A DNA stretch of 64,000 nt from Enterobacter sp. BIGb0383. GTDB lineage: Bacteria > Pseudomonadota > Gammaproteobacteria > Enterobacterales > Enterobacteriaceae. The stretch spans positions 1,364,001 through 1,428,000 of the forward strand of contig NZ_RJKQ01000002.1 in assembly GCF_003751845.1 (NCBI RefSeq), read 5' to 3'. The notes under the pieces are model-generated. The model had not been told where the DNA came from and made no database searches. It was given only the letters and a program-made list of their open reading frames with translations. Position 1 is the stretch's first letter. Each line of letters opens with the position of its first letter. Made by a program: the position numbers and the translations under genes. This document shows, piece after piece, positions 1-8,976 of this stretch.

Positions 1-1
1 C

Positions 2-331
2 CAGGCGATGTTCGAGTCGATTCATATCCTGACCAACGCCTGCTACAACCTGCTGGAGAAATGCATCCTCGGCATCACCGCCAACAAAGAGGTGTGCGAA
101 GGCTACGTCTACAACTCCATCGGGATCGTCACCTACCTCAACCCGTTTATCGGCCACCACAACGGCGACATCGTCGGCAAGATTTGTGCGGAAACCGGTA
201 AGAGCGTGCGGGAAGTGGTACTTGAGCGCGGCCTGTTGACCGAAGCCGAACTTGACGATATTTTCTCGGCGCAAAACCTGATGCACCCGGCCTATAAAGC
301 TAAACGGTATACCGATGAAAGCGAACAGTAA
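2..331 (+). CDS. aspA: Aspartate ammonia-lyase, C-terminal part (5' end outside window)
   Basis: AspA deaminates L-aspartate to fumarate and ammonia in the cytoplasm. Only the last 109 residues are in the window, in frame from base 2. They match the C-terminal third of enterobacterial AspA almost word for word, including the stretches [25 protein letters not shown] and the end [12 protein letters not shown]. dcuA follows on the same strand after a terminator. This is the usual aspA-dcuA pair, in which AspA makes fumarate and DcuA exchanges C4-dicarboxylates during anaerobic growth. Confidence 0.97.
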   Translation, partial: QAMFESIHILTNACYNLLEKCILGITANKEVCEGYVYNSIGIVTYLNPFIGHHNGDIVGKICAETGKSVREVVLERGLLTEAELDDIFSAQNLMHPAYKAKRYTDESEQ

Positions 332-349
332 TCCCATCCGGTAGCCCTG

Positions 350-382
350 AAAGGCACGTCTTTGCAGACGTGCCTTTTTGCT
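350..382 (+). terminator. Rho-independent terminator after aspA
   Basis: A 12-bp perfect stem (350-361 with 366-377, AAAGGCACGTCT/AGACGTGCCTTT) has a 4-base loop and runs into a T-rich tail. It lies between aspA and dcuA, so dcuA expression would need read-through or its own promoter. Confidence 0.85.
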
Positions 383-445
383 TTTATGGGGTTACTAAAA
401 TATAACAATTCAATATCAACTTGTTAAAAAACAAGGAAGCAAATT

Positions 446-1747
446 ATGTTTGGAGCTGAACTGGTTATCGTCCTGTTGGCGATTTATCTCGGCGCGCGGC
501 TTGGGGGCATCGGGATCGGTTTTGCCGGTGGCCTCGGCGTGCTGGTCCTGACTCTGGTCTTCCAGGTCACACCCGGCGCAATCCCCTTTGACGTGATTGA
601 AATTATTATGGCGGTGATCGCCGCTATCGCCGCCATGCAGGTCGCCGGAGGGATGGACTATCTCGTCAGCCTCGCCGAGCGTGTGCTGCGTCGCCACCCG
701 AAATACATCACCTTCCTCGCCCCGCTGGTCACCTGGTTTATGACCATTCTGGCCGGGACCGGGCATACGGCATTTTCAACGCTGCCGGTGATCACCGAAG
801 TGGCGAAAGAACAGGGTATTCGTCCTTCCCGCCCGCTTTCTATTGCGGTGGTTGCCTCGCAGATTGCCATTACCGCGTCGCCTATTTCCGCCGCGGTGGT
901 CTTCTTTGCGGGGGTGCTTGAGCCGCTGGGTATCAGCTACCTGACCCTGCTGGCCGTCTGTATTCCGGTGACCCTGATCGCGGTGATGCTGACCGCTGTA
1001 GTCTGCAACTTCCTCGGCAGCGAACTGAAAGACGATCCTGTCTATCAGGAGCGTCTCGCCAAAGGCGAAATTAAACTGCGCGGCAGCCAGGTATTCCAGC
1101 TTAAACCCCACGCTAAACGTTCGGTGACGCTGTTCCTGATCGGTATCGTGGCGGTGATGCTCTATGCCACCGCCATCAGCCCGACCGTGGGTCTGATCGC
1201 GAACCCGATCCTGCCGCGTAACGAAGCGATCGTGGTGTTTATGCTGACCATCGCCACGCTGATCTGCCTGACCTGTAAAGTCGATACCGGCGAGATCCTG
1301 AACGCCAGTACCTTTAAGTCCGGCATGAGCGCCTGTATCTGCGTGCTCGGCGTGGCCTGGCTGGGCGATACCTTCGTTAAACACCATATTAACGATATCC
1401 AGGCGATTGCCGGCGATCTGCTGAACAGCTATCCGTGGCTGCTGGCGGTGGTGCTGTTCTTTGCCTCCACCCTGCTTTACTCCCAGGCGGCAACGACCAA
1501 AGCGCTGATGCCTGCGGCATTGCTGCTGGGCGTCAGCCCGCTGACGGCGGTGGCCTCTTTTGCGGCGGTTTCCGCGCTCTTTGTTCTGCCGACCTATCCA
1601 ACCCTGCTGGCTGCGGTGGAGATGGACGATACTGGCTCAACGCGTATCGGCAAATATGTCTTTAACCACGCCTTCCTGATCCCGGGCGTGATCGCCATCA
1701 GCCTGTGCGTGATTCTGGGCTTTATTTTTGGCGGCATATTGTTGTAA
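446..1747 (+). CDS. dcuA: Anaerobic C4-dicarboxylate transporter DcuA
   Basis: An inner-membrane antiporter of aspartate, fumarate, malate and succinate, used mainly in anaerobic metabolism. The 433-residue protein has the usual DcuA length and is strongly hydrophobic, with about ten or more membrane segments. Its N-terminus (MFGAELVIVLLAIYLGARLG) is that of the Dcu family. The start at 446 is supported by AAGGAAG at 433-439. It lies downstream of aspA as in E. coli and ends in its own terminator. Confidence 0.96.
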   Translation: MFGAELVIVLLAIYLGARLGGIGIGFAGGLGVLVLTLVFQVTPGAIPFDVIEIIMAVIAAIAAMQVAGGMDYLVSLAERVLRRHPKYITFLAPLVTWFMTILAGTGHTAFSTLPVITEVAKEQGIRPSRPLSIAVVASQIAITASPISAAVVFFAGVLEPLGISYLTLLAVCIPVTLIAVMLTAVVCNFLGSELKDDPVYQERLAKGEIKLRGSQVFQLKPHAKRSVTLFLIGIVAVMLYATAISPTVGLIANPILPRNEAIVVFMLTIATLICLTCKVDTGEILNASTFKSGMSACICVLGVAWLGDTFVKHHINDIQAIAGDLLNSYPWLLAVVLFFASTLLYSQAATTKALMPAALLLGVSPLTAVASFAAVSALFVLPTYPTLLAAVEMDDTGSTRIGKYVFNHAFLIPGVIAISLCVILGFIFGGILL

Positions 1748-1756
1748 ATGTTGTTA

Positions 1757-1786
1757 AAAGCGGGCCGCTTGTCGGCCCGTTTGATT
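1757..1786 (+). terminator. Terminator after dcuA
   Basis: CGGGCCG and CGGCCCG (1761-1779) form a GC-rich stem-loop, preceded by AAAAG and followed by a short T-rich stretch. It starts about 10 bases after the dcuA stop. Confidence 0.75.
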
Positions 1787-1840
1787 ATTCCCTCGCCTCA
1801 GCGTGCTATAGTGCCTCTTTCCGCTGCCAGGAGGTAAACG

Positions 1841-2164
1841 ATGAACGCGCCCGATGCTGTTGTTGTGCTCTGTACGGCTCCCGATGAAGCGACGGCCCAG
1901 GATCTTGCGGCTAAAGTACTTGCGGAGAAACTGGCCGCCTGCGTTACCCTCCTGCCCGGCGCGACGTCCCTCTACTACTGGGAAGGCAAACTCGAACAAG
2001 AATATGAAGTGCAGATGCTGCTGAAAACCACCGTTCAGCATCAGCAGGCGCTGCTCGACTGCCTGAAATCACATCATCCGTATAAAACCCCGGAGTTACT
2101 GGTTCTGCCGGTGACCCACGGAGACAACGACTATCTCTCATGGCTCAACGCATCTTTGCGCTGA
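1841..2164 (+). CDS. cutA: Divalent-cation tolerance protein CutA
   Basis: A small cytoplasmic protein of the trimeric PII-like CutA1 family. It is linked to copper tolerance, though its biochemical role is unsettled. The 107 residues carry the family core [21 protein letters not shown] and the C-terminal [13 protein letters not shown] region. A strong AGGAGG at 1829-1834 sets the start. Its last 25 bases overlap the start of dsbD, so the two are probably translationally coupled, as in E. coli. Confidence 0.95.
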   Translation: MNAPDAVVVLCTAPDEATAQDLAAKVLAEKLAACVTLLPGATSLYYWEGKLEQEYEVQMLLKTTVQHQQALLDCLKSHHPYKTPELLVLPVTHGDNDYLSWLNASLR

Positions 2165-3828
2165 TTCTGCTGCTGTGCAGCGCTTCAGCTTCTGCCGGAT
2201 TATTTGACGCGCCCGGCCGCTCCAGCTTCGTTCCTGCCGACCAGGCCTTCGCGTTTGATTTTCAGCAAAATCAGCACGATCTGCAGCTTAACTGGCAGAT
2301 AAAAGAGGGCTACTACCTCTATCGTCAGCATATTAGCGTCACGCCCGCCCAGGCTCAGGTTTCGCCCCTGAACCTGCCCGAAGGAAAGTGGCATGAAGAT
2401 GAGTTTTTTGGCAAAAGCCAGATCTACCGTCAGCGGCTGAATCTCCCTCTGACCATTAATCAGGCCTCAAAAGACGCGACCCTGACGGTAACGTATCAGG
2501 GCTGTGCCGAGTCGGGGCTGTGCTATCCCCCGGAAACCAAAGTGGTGCCGCTGAGCGAGGTTGCCGCGCTGCCAACGCCCGCGCCGGTACAAGAGCAGAC
2601 CGCGCCGCACGACAGCAAGCTCCCCTTCACCGCGCTCTGGGCGCTGCTGATCGGAATCGGGATCGCCTTTACGCCCTGCGTCCTGCCGATGTACCCGCTG
2701 ATCTCCGGTATCGTGCTCGGCGGTAAGCAGCGCCTCTCCACGCCGCGAGCCCTGTGGCTGGCCTTTGTCTATGTGCAGGGGATGGCGCTGACCTATACCG
2801 CGCTGGGGCTCGTCGTTGCCGCCGCCGGGCTGCAGTTCCAGGCCGCCCTCCAGCATCCGTATGTGCTGATTGGCCTGTCGGTGATTTTCACCCTGCTGGC
2901 CCTGTCGATGTTCGGCCTGTTTAGCCTTCAGCTTCCGTCGTCGCTGCAGACGCGTCTGACCCTGCTCAGCAACCGTCGTCAGGGCGGTTCTGTGGGCGGC
3001 GTCTTCGTTATGGGCGCCATTGCCGGGCTGATCTGCTCCCCGTGCACCACCGCGCCGCTCAGCGCCATTCTGCTCTATATCGCCCAGAGCGGTAATCTGT
3101 GGCTCGGCGGCGGGACGCTCTATCTTTATGCCCTCGGCATGGGCCTGCCGCTGATGCTGATTGCCGTCTTCGGCAACCGGCTGCTGCCAAAAAGCGGCCC
3201 GTGGATGGCGCAGGTAAAAATCGCCTTTGGCTTTGTGATCCTCGCCCTGCCGGTCTTCTTGCTGGAGCGGGTGATCGGCGATCTCTGGGGACTACGCCTG
3301 TGGTCCCTGCTGGGTATCGCCTTCTTTGGCTGGGCCTTCCTCACCAGCCTGCAGGCCACCCGGCCGTGGATGCGTGCGGTGCAAGTCGCCCTACTGGCGG
3401 CGGCGCTTATCTGCGCCCGGCCATTACAGGACTGGGCCTTCGGCGCGCCGACCGCCAGCGCTCAGTCCCACCTGAGCTTTAGCCAGGTAGCCGATACAGA
3501 CGGATTGCAGCAGGCCCTGGCAAACGCCCGGGGCAAGCCGGTGATGCTGGATCTCTATGCCGACTGGTGCGTGGCCTGCAAAGAGTTTGAGAAATATACC
3601 TTCAGCGATCCGAAGGTGCAGCAGCTCCTGAGCCATGCAGCGCTGCTACAGGCCAACGTTACCGCCAACAGCAAAAAGGATGCGGAACTTCTGCGGCATC
3701 TGCAGGTGCTGGGCCTGCCGACGATTCTGTTTTTCGACGCCAGTGGCCAGGAGTTACCTGACCTGCGCGTGACCGGCTTTATGGACGCCGACGCGTTCCA
3801 GGGGCATTTGCAGAATCTGCCCCGGTAA
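2140..3828 (+). CDS. dsbD: Thiol:disulfide interchange protein DsbD
   Basis: DsbD moves electrons from cytoplasmic thioredoxin across the inner membrane to periplasmic DsbC, DsbG and CcmG. All three domains are visible in the 562 residues. After a signal peptide (about 1-19) comes the periplasmic alpha domain with Cys122 and Cys128 ([11 protein letters not shown]). The beta membrane domain has about eight segments and redox cysteines at 180 (FTPCVLP) and 302 (CSPCTT). The C-terminal thioredoxin-like gamma domain has CVAC at 477-480. The start lies inside the end of cutA. yjdC follows closely. Confidence 0.96.
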   Translation: MAQRIFALILLLCSASASAGLFDAPGRSSFVPADQAFAFDFQQNQHDLQLNWQIKEGYYLYRQHISVTPAQAQVSPLNLPEGKWHEDEFFGKSQIYRQRLNLPLTINQASKDATLTVTYQGCAESGLCYPPETKVVPLSEVAALPTPAPVQEQTAPHDSKLPFTALWALLIGIGIAFTPCVLPMYPLISGIVLGGKQRLSTPRALWLAFVYVQGMALTYTALGLVVAAAGLQFQAALQHPYVLIGLSVIFTLLALSMFGLFSLQLPSSLQTRLTLLSNRRQGGSVGGVFVMGAIAGLICSPCTTAPLSAILLYIAQSGNLWLGGGTLYLYALGMGLPLMLIAVFGNRLLPKSGPWMAQVKIAFGFVILALPVFLLERVIGDLWGLRLWSLLGIAFFGWAFLTSLQATRPWMRAVQVALLAAALICARPLQDWAFGAPTASAQSHLSFSQVADTDGLQQALANARGKPVMLDLYADWCVACKEFEKYTFSDPKVQQLLSHAALLQANVTANSKKDAELLRHLQVLGLPTILFFDASGQELPDLRVTGFMDADAFQGHLQNLPR

Positions 3829-3863
3829 ACGACACTTTCAGTGACTAAATGAAGGAGACGACC

Positions 3864-4439
3864 GTGCAACGTGAAGATGTTCTGGGAGAAGCCCTGCAAT
3901 TACTGGAAATTCGGGGTATCGCCAGCACCACGCTTGAGATGCTGGCCGAACGAGTGGATTATCCGCTGGAAGAACTCCAGCGCTTCTGGCCTGACAAAGA
4001 AGCCCTGCTGTATGACGCCCTGCGCTATCTCAGCCAGCAGGTTGACGTCTGGCGTCGTCAGCTGCTGCTCGACGAGACATTAACGCCCCAGCAGAAGCTG
4101 CTGGCCCGCTATACGGCGCTGACCGAATGCGTCAGCCAGAACCGCTTTCCCGGCTGCCTGTTTATCGCCGCCTGTACGTTCTATCCAGACCCGACCCACC
4201 CTATTCATCAGCTGGCGGAACAGCAAAAGAGCGCGGCAAGAGACTCAACCCACGAACTGCTGAGCCAGCTGGGCATCGACGATCCGGCCATGGTCGCAAA
4301 GCAGATGGAGCTGATACTGGAAGGCTGTCTGAGCCGTATGCTGGTCAAACGCAGCCAGGCGGACGTCGACACCGCTCAGCGACTGGCGGAAGATATCCTG
4401 CGCTTTGCCGAGTGTCGTCAGGGCGGCGCGCTAACCTGA
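3864..4439 (+). CDS. yjdC: TetR-family transcriptional regulator YjdC
   Basis: A predicted DNA-binding regulator of 191 residues whose targets are unknown to me. The N-terminal part ([20 protein letters not shown] to [15 protein letters not shown]) is a TetR helix-turn-helix. The rest matches enterobacterial YjdC closely, ending CRQGGALT. I chose the GTG at 3864 because AAGGAG (3852-3857) sits 6 bases before it and the product then begins MQREDV like E. coli YjdC. An in-frame ATG at 3849 would overlap the ribosome binding site. It probably shares the cutA-dsbD transcript. Confidence 0.88.
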   Translation: MQREDVLGEALQLLEIRGIASTTLEMLAERVDYPLEELQRFWPDKEALLYDALRYLSQQVDVWRRQLLLDETLTPQQKLLARYTALTECVSQNRFPGCLFIAACTFYPDPTHPIHQLAEQQKSAARDSTHELLSQLGIDDPAMVAKQMELILEGCLSRMLVKRSQADVDTAQRLAEDILRFAECRQGGALT

Positions 4440-4526
4440 TCGACATTGGTTTTTACGTCATTTGACCGCAAAAAGCCCCGGATTGCCGTAAAGTTAACCA
4501 AACGGACGGCATTTCGGGAAATCTCA

Positions 4527-4555
4527 TTGACGACCGTGCTGGTTTACGGTTTAAT
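4527..4555 (+). promoter_or_regulatory. Promoter of tRNA-Phe
   Basis: TTGACG (4527-4532) and TTTAAT (4550-4555) are separated by 17 bases. A GC-rich discriminator (gcgcccc) follows, as expected for a stable-RNA promoter under stringent control. The mature tRNA begins 10 bases after the -10 element. Confidence 0.8.
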
Positions 4556-4565
4556 GCGCCCCGTT

Positions 4566-4641
4566 GCCCGGATAGCTCAGTCGGTAGAGCAGGGGATTGA
4601 AAATCCCCGTGTCCTTGGTTCGATTCCGAGTCCGGGCACCA
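4566..4641 (+). tRNA. pheU: tRNA-Phe (anticodon GAA)
   Basis: A 76-nt cloverleaf. The acceptor stem is GCCCGGA/TCCGGGC, the D arm GCTC..GAGC, the anticodon stem GGGGA/TCCCC around TTGAAAA (GAA at 4599-4601), and the T arm CTTGG TTCGATT CCGAG. The CCA end is encoded. It follows yjdC as in E. coli. tRNA-Phe genes are common island integration sites and the sequence to the right is accessory, but I see neither an integrase nor a second copy of the tRNA 3' end. The symbol is assigned by synteny. Confidence 0.97.
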
Positions 4642-4652
4642 CTAATTTAGAA

Positions 4653-4680
4653 GAACCCGCCTATGGCGGGTTTTTTGCTT
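4653..4680 (+). terminator. Terminator after tRNA-Phe
   Basis: AACCCGCC, loop TATG, GGCGGGTT, then a run of six T. It begins 12 bases after the tRNA CCA end. Confidence 0.9.
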
Positions 4681-4753
4681 TCTACAAGTGCTGTCAGCAA
4701 CACTGAAAGCGAAAAGGCCAGCGCTGCCCTGCGCTGACCTGTGGTGTTACAAC

Positions 4754-4987
4754 TTAAAACTCAACCGTTACCTGGTTACCCTTCCGCGTGGCCTTAAAAT
4801 CGTTAGCCACTTTCCCCTGCTGTATGTCATTAAATGTCTGATAGGGGTCCAGCACACAGCGGTTATTGAGACAGCCGTTAGTCGGCAATACCTCCAGACG
4901 AACGCCAATCGTACCGCTTAGCGTTCCGCCTGCTAACGCACCGTTAGCCGCCACCATCAGAACAAAGCTCAGAGCAACCCGTTTCAT
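4754..4987 (-). CDS. Small exported protein of unknown function
   Basis: I do not recognise this 77-residue protein. Starting at the ATG at 4987 it has a clear Sec signal peptide (MKRVALSFVLMVAANGALAG). A mature part of about 57 residues follows with two close cysteines (GCLNNRC) that could form a disulfide in the periplasm. An upstream in-frame TTG at 5017 would add ten residues before the signal peptide and is less likely. It stands alone next to tRNA-Phe, on the opposite strand from its neighbours. The ribosome binding site is weak, so whether it is expressed is uncertain. Confidence 0.55.
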   Translation of the reverse strand: MKRVALSFVLMVAANGALAGGTLSGTIGVRLEVLPTNGCLNNRCVLDPYQTFNDIQQGKVANDFKATRKGNQVTVEF

Positions 4988-5249
4988 TCTGTGTGTCCGA
5001 AAATGCAGAAACATCAATCAGCTGCCGTAATAAGGGCCTGGCATGCTGTTTTTCTCATTAAGGTTATCGACCAAAATGGCGCTCAGTTTATACCAGGTCG
5101 CATATTTATTAAGCAGAAATTAACGCTATTTAAGTATCGCTTAAGTTTCGTTTACCTTTGAGCGGTATCGCCTTAACACCGCACGGCGGGGAAAGTTTCC
5201 GCAGCCCGCTATGGTAAAACTCGGTTCATCAGTCACTTAAAGGGAAAAG

Positions 5250-5981
5250 ATGATGCTGAAAGGTAAACGTGCGGTGGTCACCGGTGGTGGGCGTGATTTT
5301 GGCCAGGCCGTTGCCGTGTGGCTGGCAAGGGAAGGTGTGGAAGTCAGTCTCTGCGCCCGCAGGCTGGCAGATGCACAGGCGACTGCCGATCTGATTGTCC
5401 GGGAAGGCGGTACGGCGCAGGCATACGCGTGCGATCTCTCTGAGCTGGGATCCGTAACGGCCTTTGCCGCACAGCTTTCAGCGCAGGATGCGCCTGTTGA
5501 TATTCTGATCCTGAGCGCGGCCCAGTGGCTGGAAGGCGGCCTGGAAGCGGAGAGCGCCGAAGATATTTTCAGCACCATCAACTCAGGCCTGACCGGCTCG
5601 GTGATCCTGACCCAGGCGCTGCTGCCCGCTCTGCGGCGTTCAACGGGCGCCGATATTATTACACTGGTCTCCGTGTGCGGTATTCCGCAGTTTACGGAGT
5701 CCATCGCCCATCCGGCGTTCTTTGCCGCCAAACATGGCATGAGCGGGTTTAGCCAGAATCTGGCACACCATCTCGCAAAAGAGAACATTCGCGTAACCGG
5801 GCTGTACCCGCCTGACTTTGAGGTCACCGACCTGGACACACAGCCCTCACCAACGGAGAGAATGGGTGAAAGCCTGCTGAACGCGCGCTCCGTGTGGGAA
5901 ACGATTCGTTTCGTACTGACTCAGCCACGCAGCTGCCATATCAGCACGATCTATTTTCAGGGGCCAACACGTCAGCCCTGA
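5250..5981 (+). CDS. SDR-family protein with altered catalytic residues
   Basis: A 243-residue Rossmann-fold short-chain dehydrogenase/reductase-like protein. Visible features are the N-terminal cofactor loop TGGGRDFG (11-18), where the usual TGxxxGxG has Asp for the second Gly, the LSAA motif near 89 and Asn111. Ser141 is present, but the catalytic Tyr-x3-Lys reads Phe157-x3-Lys161. It may therefore bind a nucleotide without normal dehydrogenase chemistry, or act by other residues. AGGGA at 5241-5245 precedes two consecutive ATGs. Substrate unknown. It stands as a single gene in the accessory stretch after tRNA-Phe. Confidence 0.75.
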   Translation: MMLKGKRAVVTGGGRDFGQAVAVWLAREGVEVSLCARRLADAQATADLIVREGGTAQAYACDLSELGSVTAFAAQLSAQDAPVDILILSAAQWLEGGLEAESAEDIFSTINSGLTGSVILTQALLPALRRSTGADIITLVSVCGIPQFTESIAHPAFFAAKHGMSGFSQNLAHHLAKENIRVTGLYPPDFEVTDLDTQPSPTERMGESLLNARSVWETIRFVLTQPRSCHISTIYFQGPTRQP

Positions 5982-6063
5982 ACGACGATATGGAAAATAA
6001 TCGGTATTTTGGCTATCTTGGTGATATGAGATATATGAATCCATTATCATCAGGAGTCAAATC

Positions 6064-6771
6064 ATGATGACACGTGAAAAAGCGTCTGATTTTGACGTTA
6101 TTGCCGTCCCGGCAAATAAGGTCTCCTACCTCAAAACAGAGGACGGACATGCGGATCTCACCCTGTCAGTTCCGGGCTTCTACGATCTTCAGGAAGAGCA
6201 GACCGCGCAATACTATGTACTGAAGCGCCCTGGCGGTATCGATGATGCCGTCTTTAAAATTGCGCTGGAAGCCGCTTTCCTGGCCGTCGCCGGACTGAAC
6301 CAGCTCCCTGACACGGTAAAAGTAAAAGCGACCACGGTAAAGGCTAAGCAAAAGCGTAGCGGAACCACCAATACAGAACGGCTCGAGAAACTCAAAGAGA
6401 CCATCCTGAATGACAGCGAATGGCTGCCGGCTCAGGAGGTCTCTCGTCGAGGTGGAGCCAGTGCGGGAGTGAAAAATCCCAGCGGATTACCCAATCGCTG
6501 GAAGCGGGCCGGGAAGATTTTTGCCATCACATCGGAAGGCAGAGATCTGTATCCGGCCTATGCGCTGGATATCGGTGGGCAGCCCCTGCCGCTGGTGAAA
6601 AAAGTCATCGAACTGTTCGGGGAAACTAAAACCCCCTGGTCCCTGGCCTTGTGGTTTGGCACGCTCAACGGCTGGCTGGGGAATAAAAAACCCAAGGACC
6701 TTCTGACATCGGCACCTGAGCAGGTACTGGAAGCCGCATTAATGGCGAAGGAAGGTCCTGTGCATGGATAA
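6064..6771 (+). CDS. Protein with a ParS/MbcA (DUF2384)-like C-terminal domain
   Basis: A 235-residue cytoplasmic protein. The C-terminal 50 residues (LALWFGTLNGWLGNKKPKDL, then a short helix ending LEAALMAKEG) resemble the toxin-binding domain of Xre/MbcA/ParS antitoxins. The middle (WLPAQEVSRRGG to FAITSEGRDLYPAYALD) resembles the winged or antitoxin-like part often seen before it. The N-terminal 90 residues are unfamiliar. AGGAG at 6052-6056 supports the start. No RES-type toxin gene follows: the next gene is a GNAT on the other strand. It may be an orphan antitoxin or a regulator. Confidence 0.5.
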   Translation: MMTREKASDFDVIAVPANKVSYLKTEDGHADLTLSVPGFYDLQEEQTAQYYVLKRPGGIDDAVFKIALEAAFLAVAGLNQLPDTVKVKATTVKAKQKRSGTTNTERLEKLKETILNDSEWLPAQEVSRRGGASAGVKNPSGLPNRWKRAGKIFAITSEGRDLYPAYALDIGGQPLPLVKKVIELFGETKTPWSLALWFGTLNGWLGNKKPKDLLTSAPEQVLEAALMAKEGPVHG

Positions 6772-6805
6772 AAAAATCCGCATACCCGAAGAAAGCGATA
6801 ACCTT

Positions 6806-6830
6806 TCGGCCAGGCTGATTGCCTGGCCGA
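6806..6830. terminator. Hairpin between convergent genes
   Basis: A perfect 10-bp stem TCGGCCAGGC/GCCTGGCCGA with loop TGATT lies between the ends of the ParS-like gene and the convergent GNAT gene. It lacks a strong T tract, so it may be a weak bidirectional terminator. Confidence 0.5.
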
Positions 6831-6858
6831 TGAGATTTTGCTGACACGATGATGCAGA

Positions 6859-7338
6859 TTAACTTTCCGCAAAATTCAGCAGCGCATCACCGGTAAGGCG
6901 ATAACGGATCCACTCCGACTGCGGCAGTGCGCCGAGGCTGTCATAGAAATCGATAGCGGGCGTATTCCAGTCCAGCACGCTCCACTCCACGCGCTGACAG
7001 CGACGCTGCACCGCCAGCTGTGCGATATACTTCAGAATCGCCTTCCCTGCGCCCTGACCACGAGACTCCGGGGAAACGTAGAGATCTTCCACGTAGATAC
7101 CGTTGCAGCCAAGCCAGGTCGAATAGCTGGTAAAGAACACCACATAGCCAATCATGACGCCGTTATCTTCGCAGATCAGCGCTTCAGTCACGCTCTCAGC
7201 GCCAAAAAGCGTTGCTTTGATCTCTTCCGGGCTGGTCTTTACCTCGTCCCGGGCTTTTTCATAAATGGCCAGATCGACGATCATGGCGAAGATCGCCTCA
7301 GCATCTGCGGCTACGGCCTGACGAATCGTAATACTCAT
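6859..7338 (-). CDS. GNAT-family N-acetyltransferase
   Basis: A 159-residue acetyltransferase of the GCN5 superfamily, transferring acetyl from acetyl-CoA to an amine. The acetyl-CoA loop SRGQGAGKA is at about 92-100, after the beta-4 strand VEDLYVSPES. The C-terminal NTPAIDFYDSLGA motif is typical of the spermidine/thialysine acetyltransferase-like group (AIYEKARDEV near the N-terminus also fits), so a polyamine-like substrate is possible but unproven. It is divergent from a LysR-type regulator 83 bases away, which may control it. Confidence 0.8.
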   Translation of the reverse strand: MSITIRQAVAADAEAIFAMIVDLAIYEKARDEVKTSPEEIKATLFGAESVTEALICEDNGVMIGYVVFFTSYSTWLGCNGIYVEDLYVSPESRGQGAGKAILKYIAQLAVQRRCQRVEWSVLDWNTPAIDFYDSLGALPQSEWIRYRLTGDALLNFAES

Positions 7339-7421
7339 AAATTCCTGTCTCGTGACAAATTGAATGCGACAAGCATAATCGCTATTCTTCGATGAATTAA
7401 GTGCAATAACATCAACAGAAG

Positions 7422-8354
7422 ATGAATTCTATGCATCCGGTTTTAAGGCGACTCGATCTGAACCTGCTTCCCGTCTTCGATGCGGTTTTCCGCCACGGAT
7501 CGGTCAGACTGGCGGCGGAAGAGCTCGCCATGAGCACATCCGCGCTCAGCCACGCGCTTGCCCGGCTACGCATGTTTTTAAACGACCCGTTATTTTACCG
7601 GGAAGGTCACCATATGCGCCCGAGCGTCTATGCCAGCCAGCTGGCCCCGGAGATCGCGGCCACGCTGGAAAGCCTTAATCGTCAGCTGTCGCCGCAGCCA
7701 CGCTTTGTGCCACAAACCAGCGATATCTGTTTCAATATTGCGATCACCGACTACACCGCGTTCAGCGTCTTCCCTACACTCATGCGCGATCTTCAGCACA
7801 CCGCGCCGAACCTGCGCTTTGACCTGCAGTATCTGCCGCACAACCCGGCATTAAAGGAGCTGCTGGCCGGTGAAGTCGATCTGGCGCTGGGCTTTAGCGC
7901 ACCGGAAGATGAGCCCTACGCGGAACTCAGAGAGACGGACTGGTTTCAGGATGAGTACGTTGTTATCAGCAACCCCGACAGAACGCGTTTAACGTTTGAG
8001 GACTATCTTGCCGCCAGGCATCTGGTCGTCACGCCGTGGAACGAGAAAAAAGGCGTGATTGATTTGTTGCTGGAGCGTCAGGGACATCAGCGCCATGTGA
8101 CTATTAAAACGCCGTCCATGCTGGGCGGGCCTTTTATCGTCGCGGAAAGTGAGCTGCTGATGACTATCCCGCGCTATGCCGCGAAAATATTCAAACCCGC
8201 AGTGCCTGTGGCTATCTTCGAGATGCCTTTTAGCGTGCCGCCCTACTGCGTAAAGATGTACTCTCACCGCCGTAGCGGTAAAAAAGAGGCGGCTGACTGG
8301 CTGCAGAACCGGCTTTCAGCCCTGGCAGCAACCTTTCCCGTTTGTGAACGTTGA
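7422..8354 (+). CDS. LysR-family transcriptional regulator
   Basis: A 310-residue LysR-type regulator. The N-terminal winged helix-turn-helix spans about 11-70 (LNLLPVFDAVFRHGSVRLAA with STSALSHALARLR), followed by a periplasmic-binding-protein-like effector domain. The DLNLLPVFDAV start is of the NodD-like branch. It is divergent from the GNAT gene, a layout typical of LysR regulators and their targets, and kptA follows 8 bases after its stop. A second in-frame ATG at 7431 is also possible. Effector and targets are unknown. Confidence 0.85.
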   Translation: MNSMHPVLRRLDLNLLPVFDAVFRHGSVRLAAEELAMSTSALSHALARLRMFLNDPLFYREGHHMRPSVYASQLAPEIAATLESLNRQLSPQPRFVPQTSDICFNIAITDYTAFSVFPTLMRDLQHTAPNLRFDLQYLPHNPALKELLAGEVDLALGFSAPEDEPYAELRETDWFQDEYVVISNPDRTRLTFEDYLAARHLVVTPWNEKKGVIDLLLERQGHQRHVTIKTPSMLGGPFIVAESELLMTIPRYAAKIFKPAVPVAIFEMPFSVPPYCVKMYSHRRSGKKEAADWLQNRLSALAATFPVCER

Positions 8355-8362
8355 GGTAAGAG

Positions 8363-8905
8363 ATGAGTAAAACCCACGCAGAGATCAGTAAGTTTCTTAG
8401 CTATGTGCTGCGCCATCAGCCTGAGTCTATTGGCCTGGCGCTGGACAGCGAAGGCTGGGCGAATATCGATACGCTGATCGCCTGCGCGGCCACGGACAAC
8501 CGGCAGCTCGACAGAACGCTGATTGAAGCCGTCGTCGAAAGCAGCGATAAAAAGCGTTTTGCTATCTCGCCAGATGGCCTGTCTATCCGCGCCGTTCAGG
8601 GACACTCCTCCGCCCAGGTGGATATCGGCTATCAGGAGAAAACGCCCCCTGCCGTGCTCTATCACGGTACGGCGACACGTTTTATTGCATCTATTCAGGA
8701 ACAGGGACTGATCGCCGGGTCGCGCCAGTATGTACACCTGTCTGCAGAAGAGACGACGGCAATCAGCGTCGGACAGCGCCACGGCAAACCGGTGGTACTG
8801 AAGATTGATGCCCGCGCCATGCACGACCGGGGTTTTATCTTCCACCAAGCGGATAATGGGGTCTGGCTAACGAAAGCGGTGCCGGTGGAGTTTATTGGGT
8901 TTTGA
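8363..8905 (+). CDS. kptA: RNA 2'-phosphotransferase KptA/Tpt1
   Basis: Transfers the internal 2'-phosphate left by RNA ligation to NAD+, giving ADP-ribose 1'',2''-cyclic phosphate. The 180 residues match the bacterial KptA family: N-terminal winged helix with [16 protein letters not shown], then the ADP-ribosyltransferase-like half with [30 protein letters not shown] and the [11 protein letters not shown] motif. Bacteria lack the tRNA-splicing pathway that makes its known substrate, so the role here is unclear. It is probably co-transcribed with the LysR gene. The CDI toxin array starts 70 bases downstream on the other strand. Confidence 0.92.
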   Translation: MSKTHAEISKFLSYVLRHQPESIGLALDSEGWANIDTLIACAATDNRQLDRTLIEAVVESSDKKRFAISPDGLSIRAVQGHSSAQVDIGYQEKTPPAVLYHGTATRFIASIQEQGLIAGSRQYVHLSAEETTAISVGQRHGKPVVLKIDARAMHDRGFIFHQADNGVWLTKAVPVEFIGF

Positions 8906-8976
8906 AGGGCTGGCGGCGCGGTCTAATGCATTTTGGGTAAGCATGTCGGAGGTAATACAGTCGCAGCTATTCTTCA

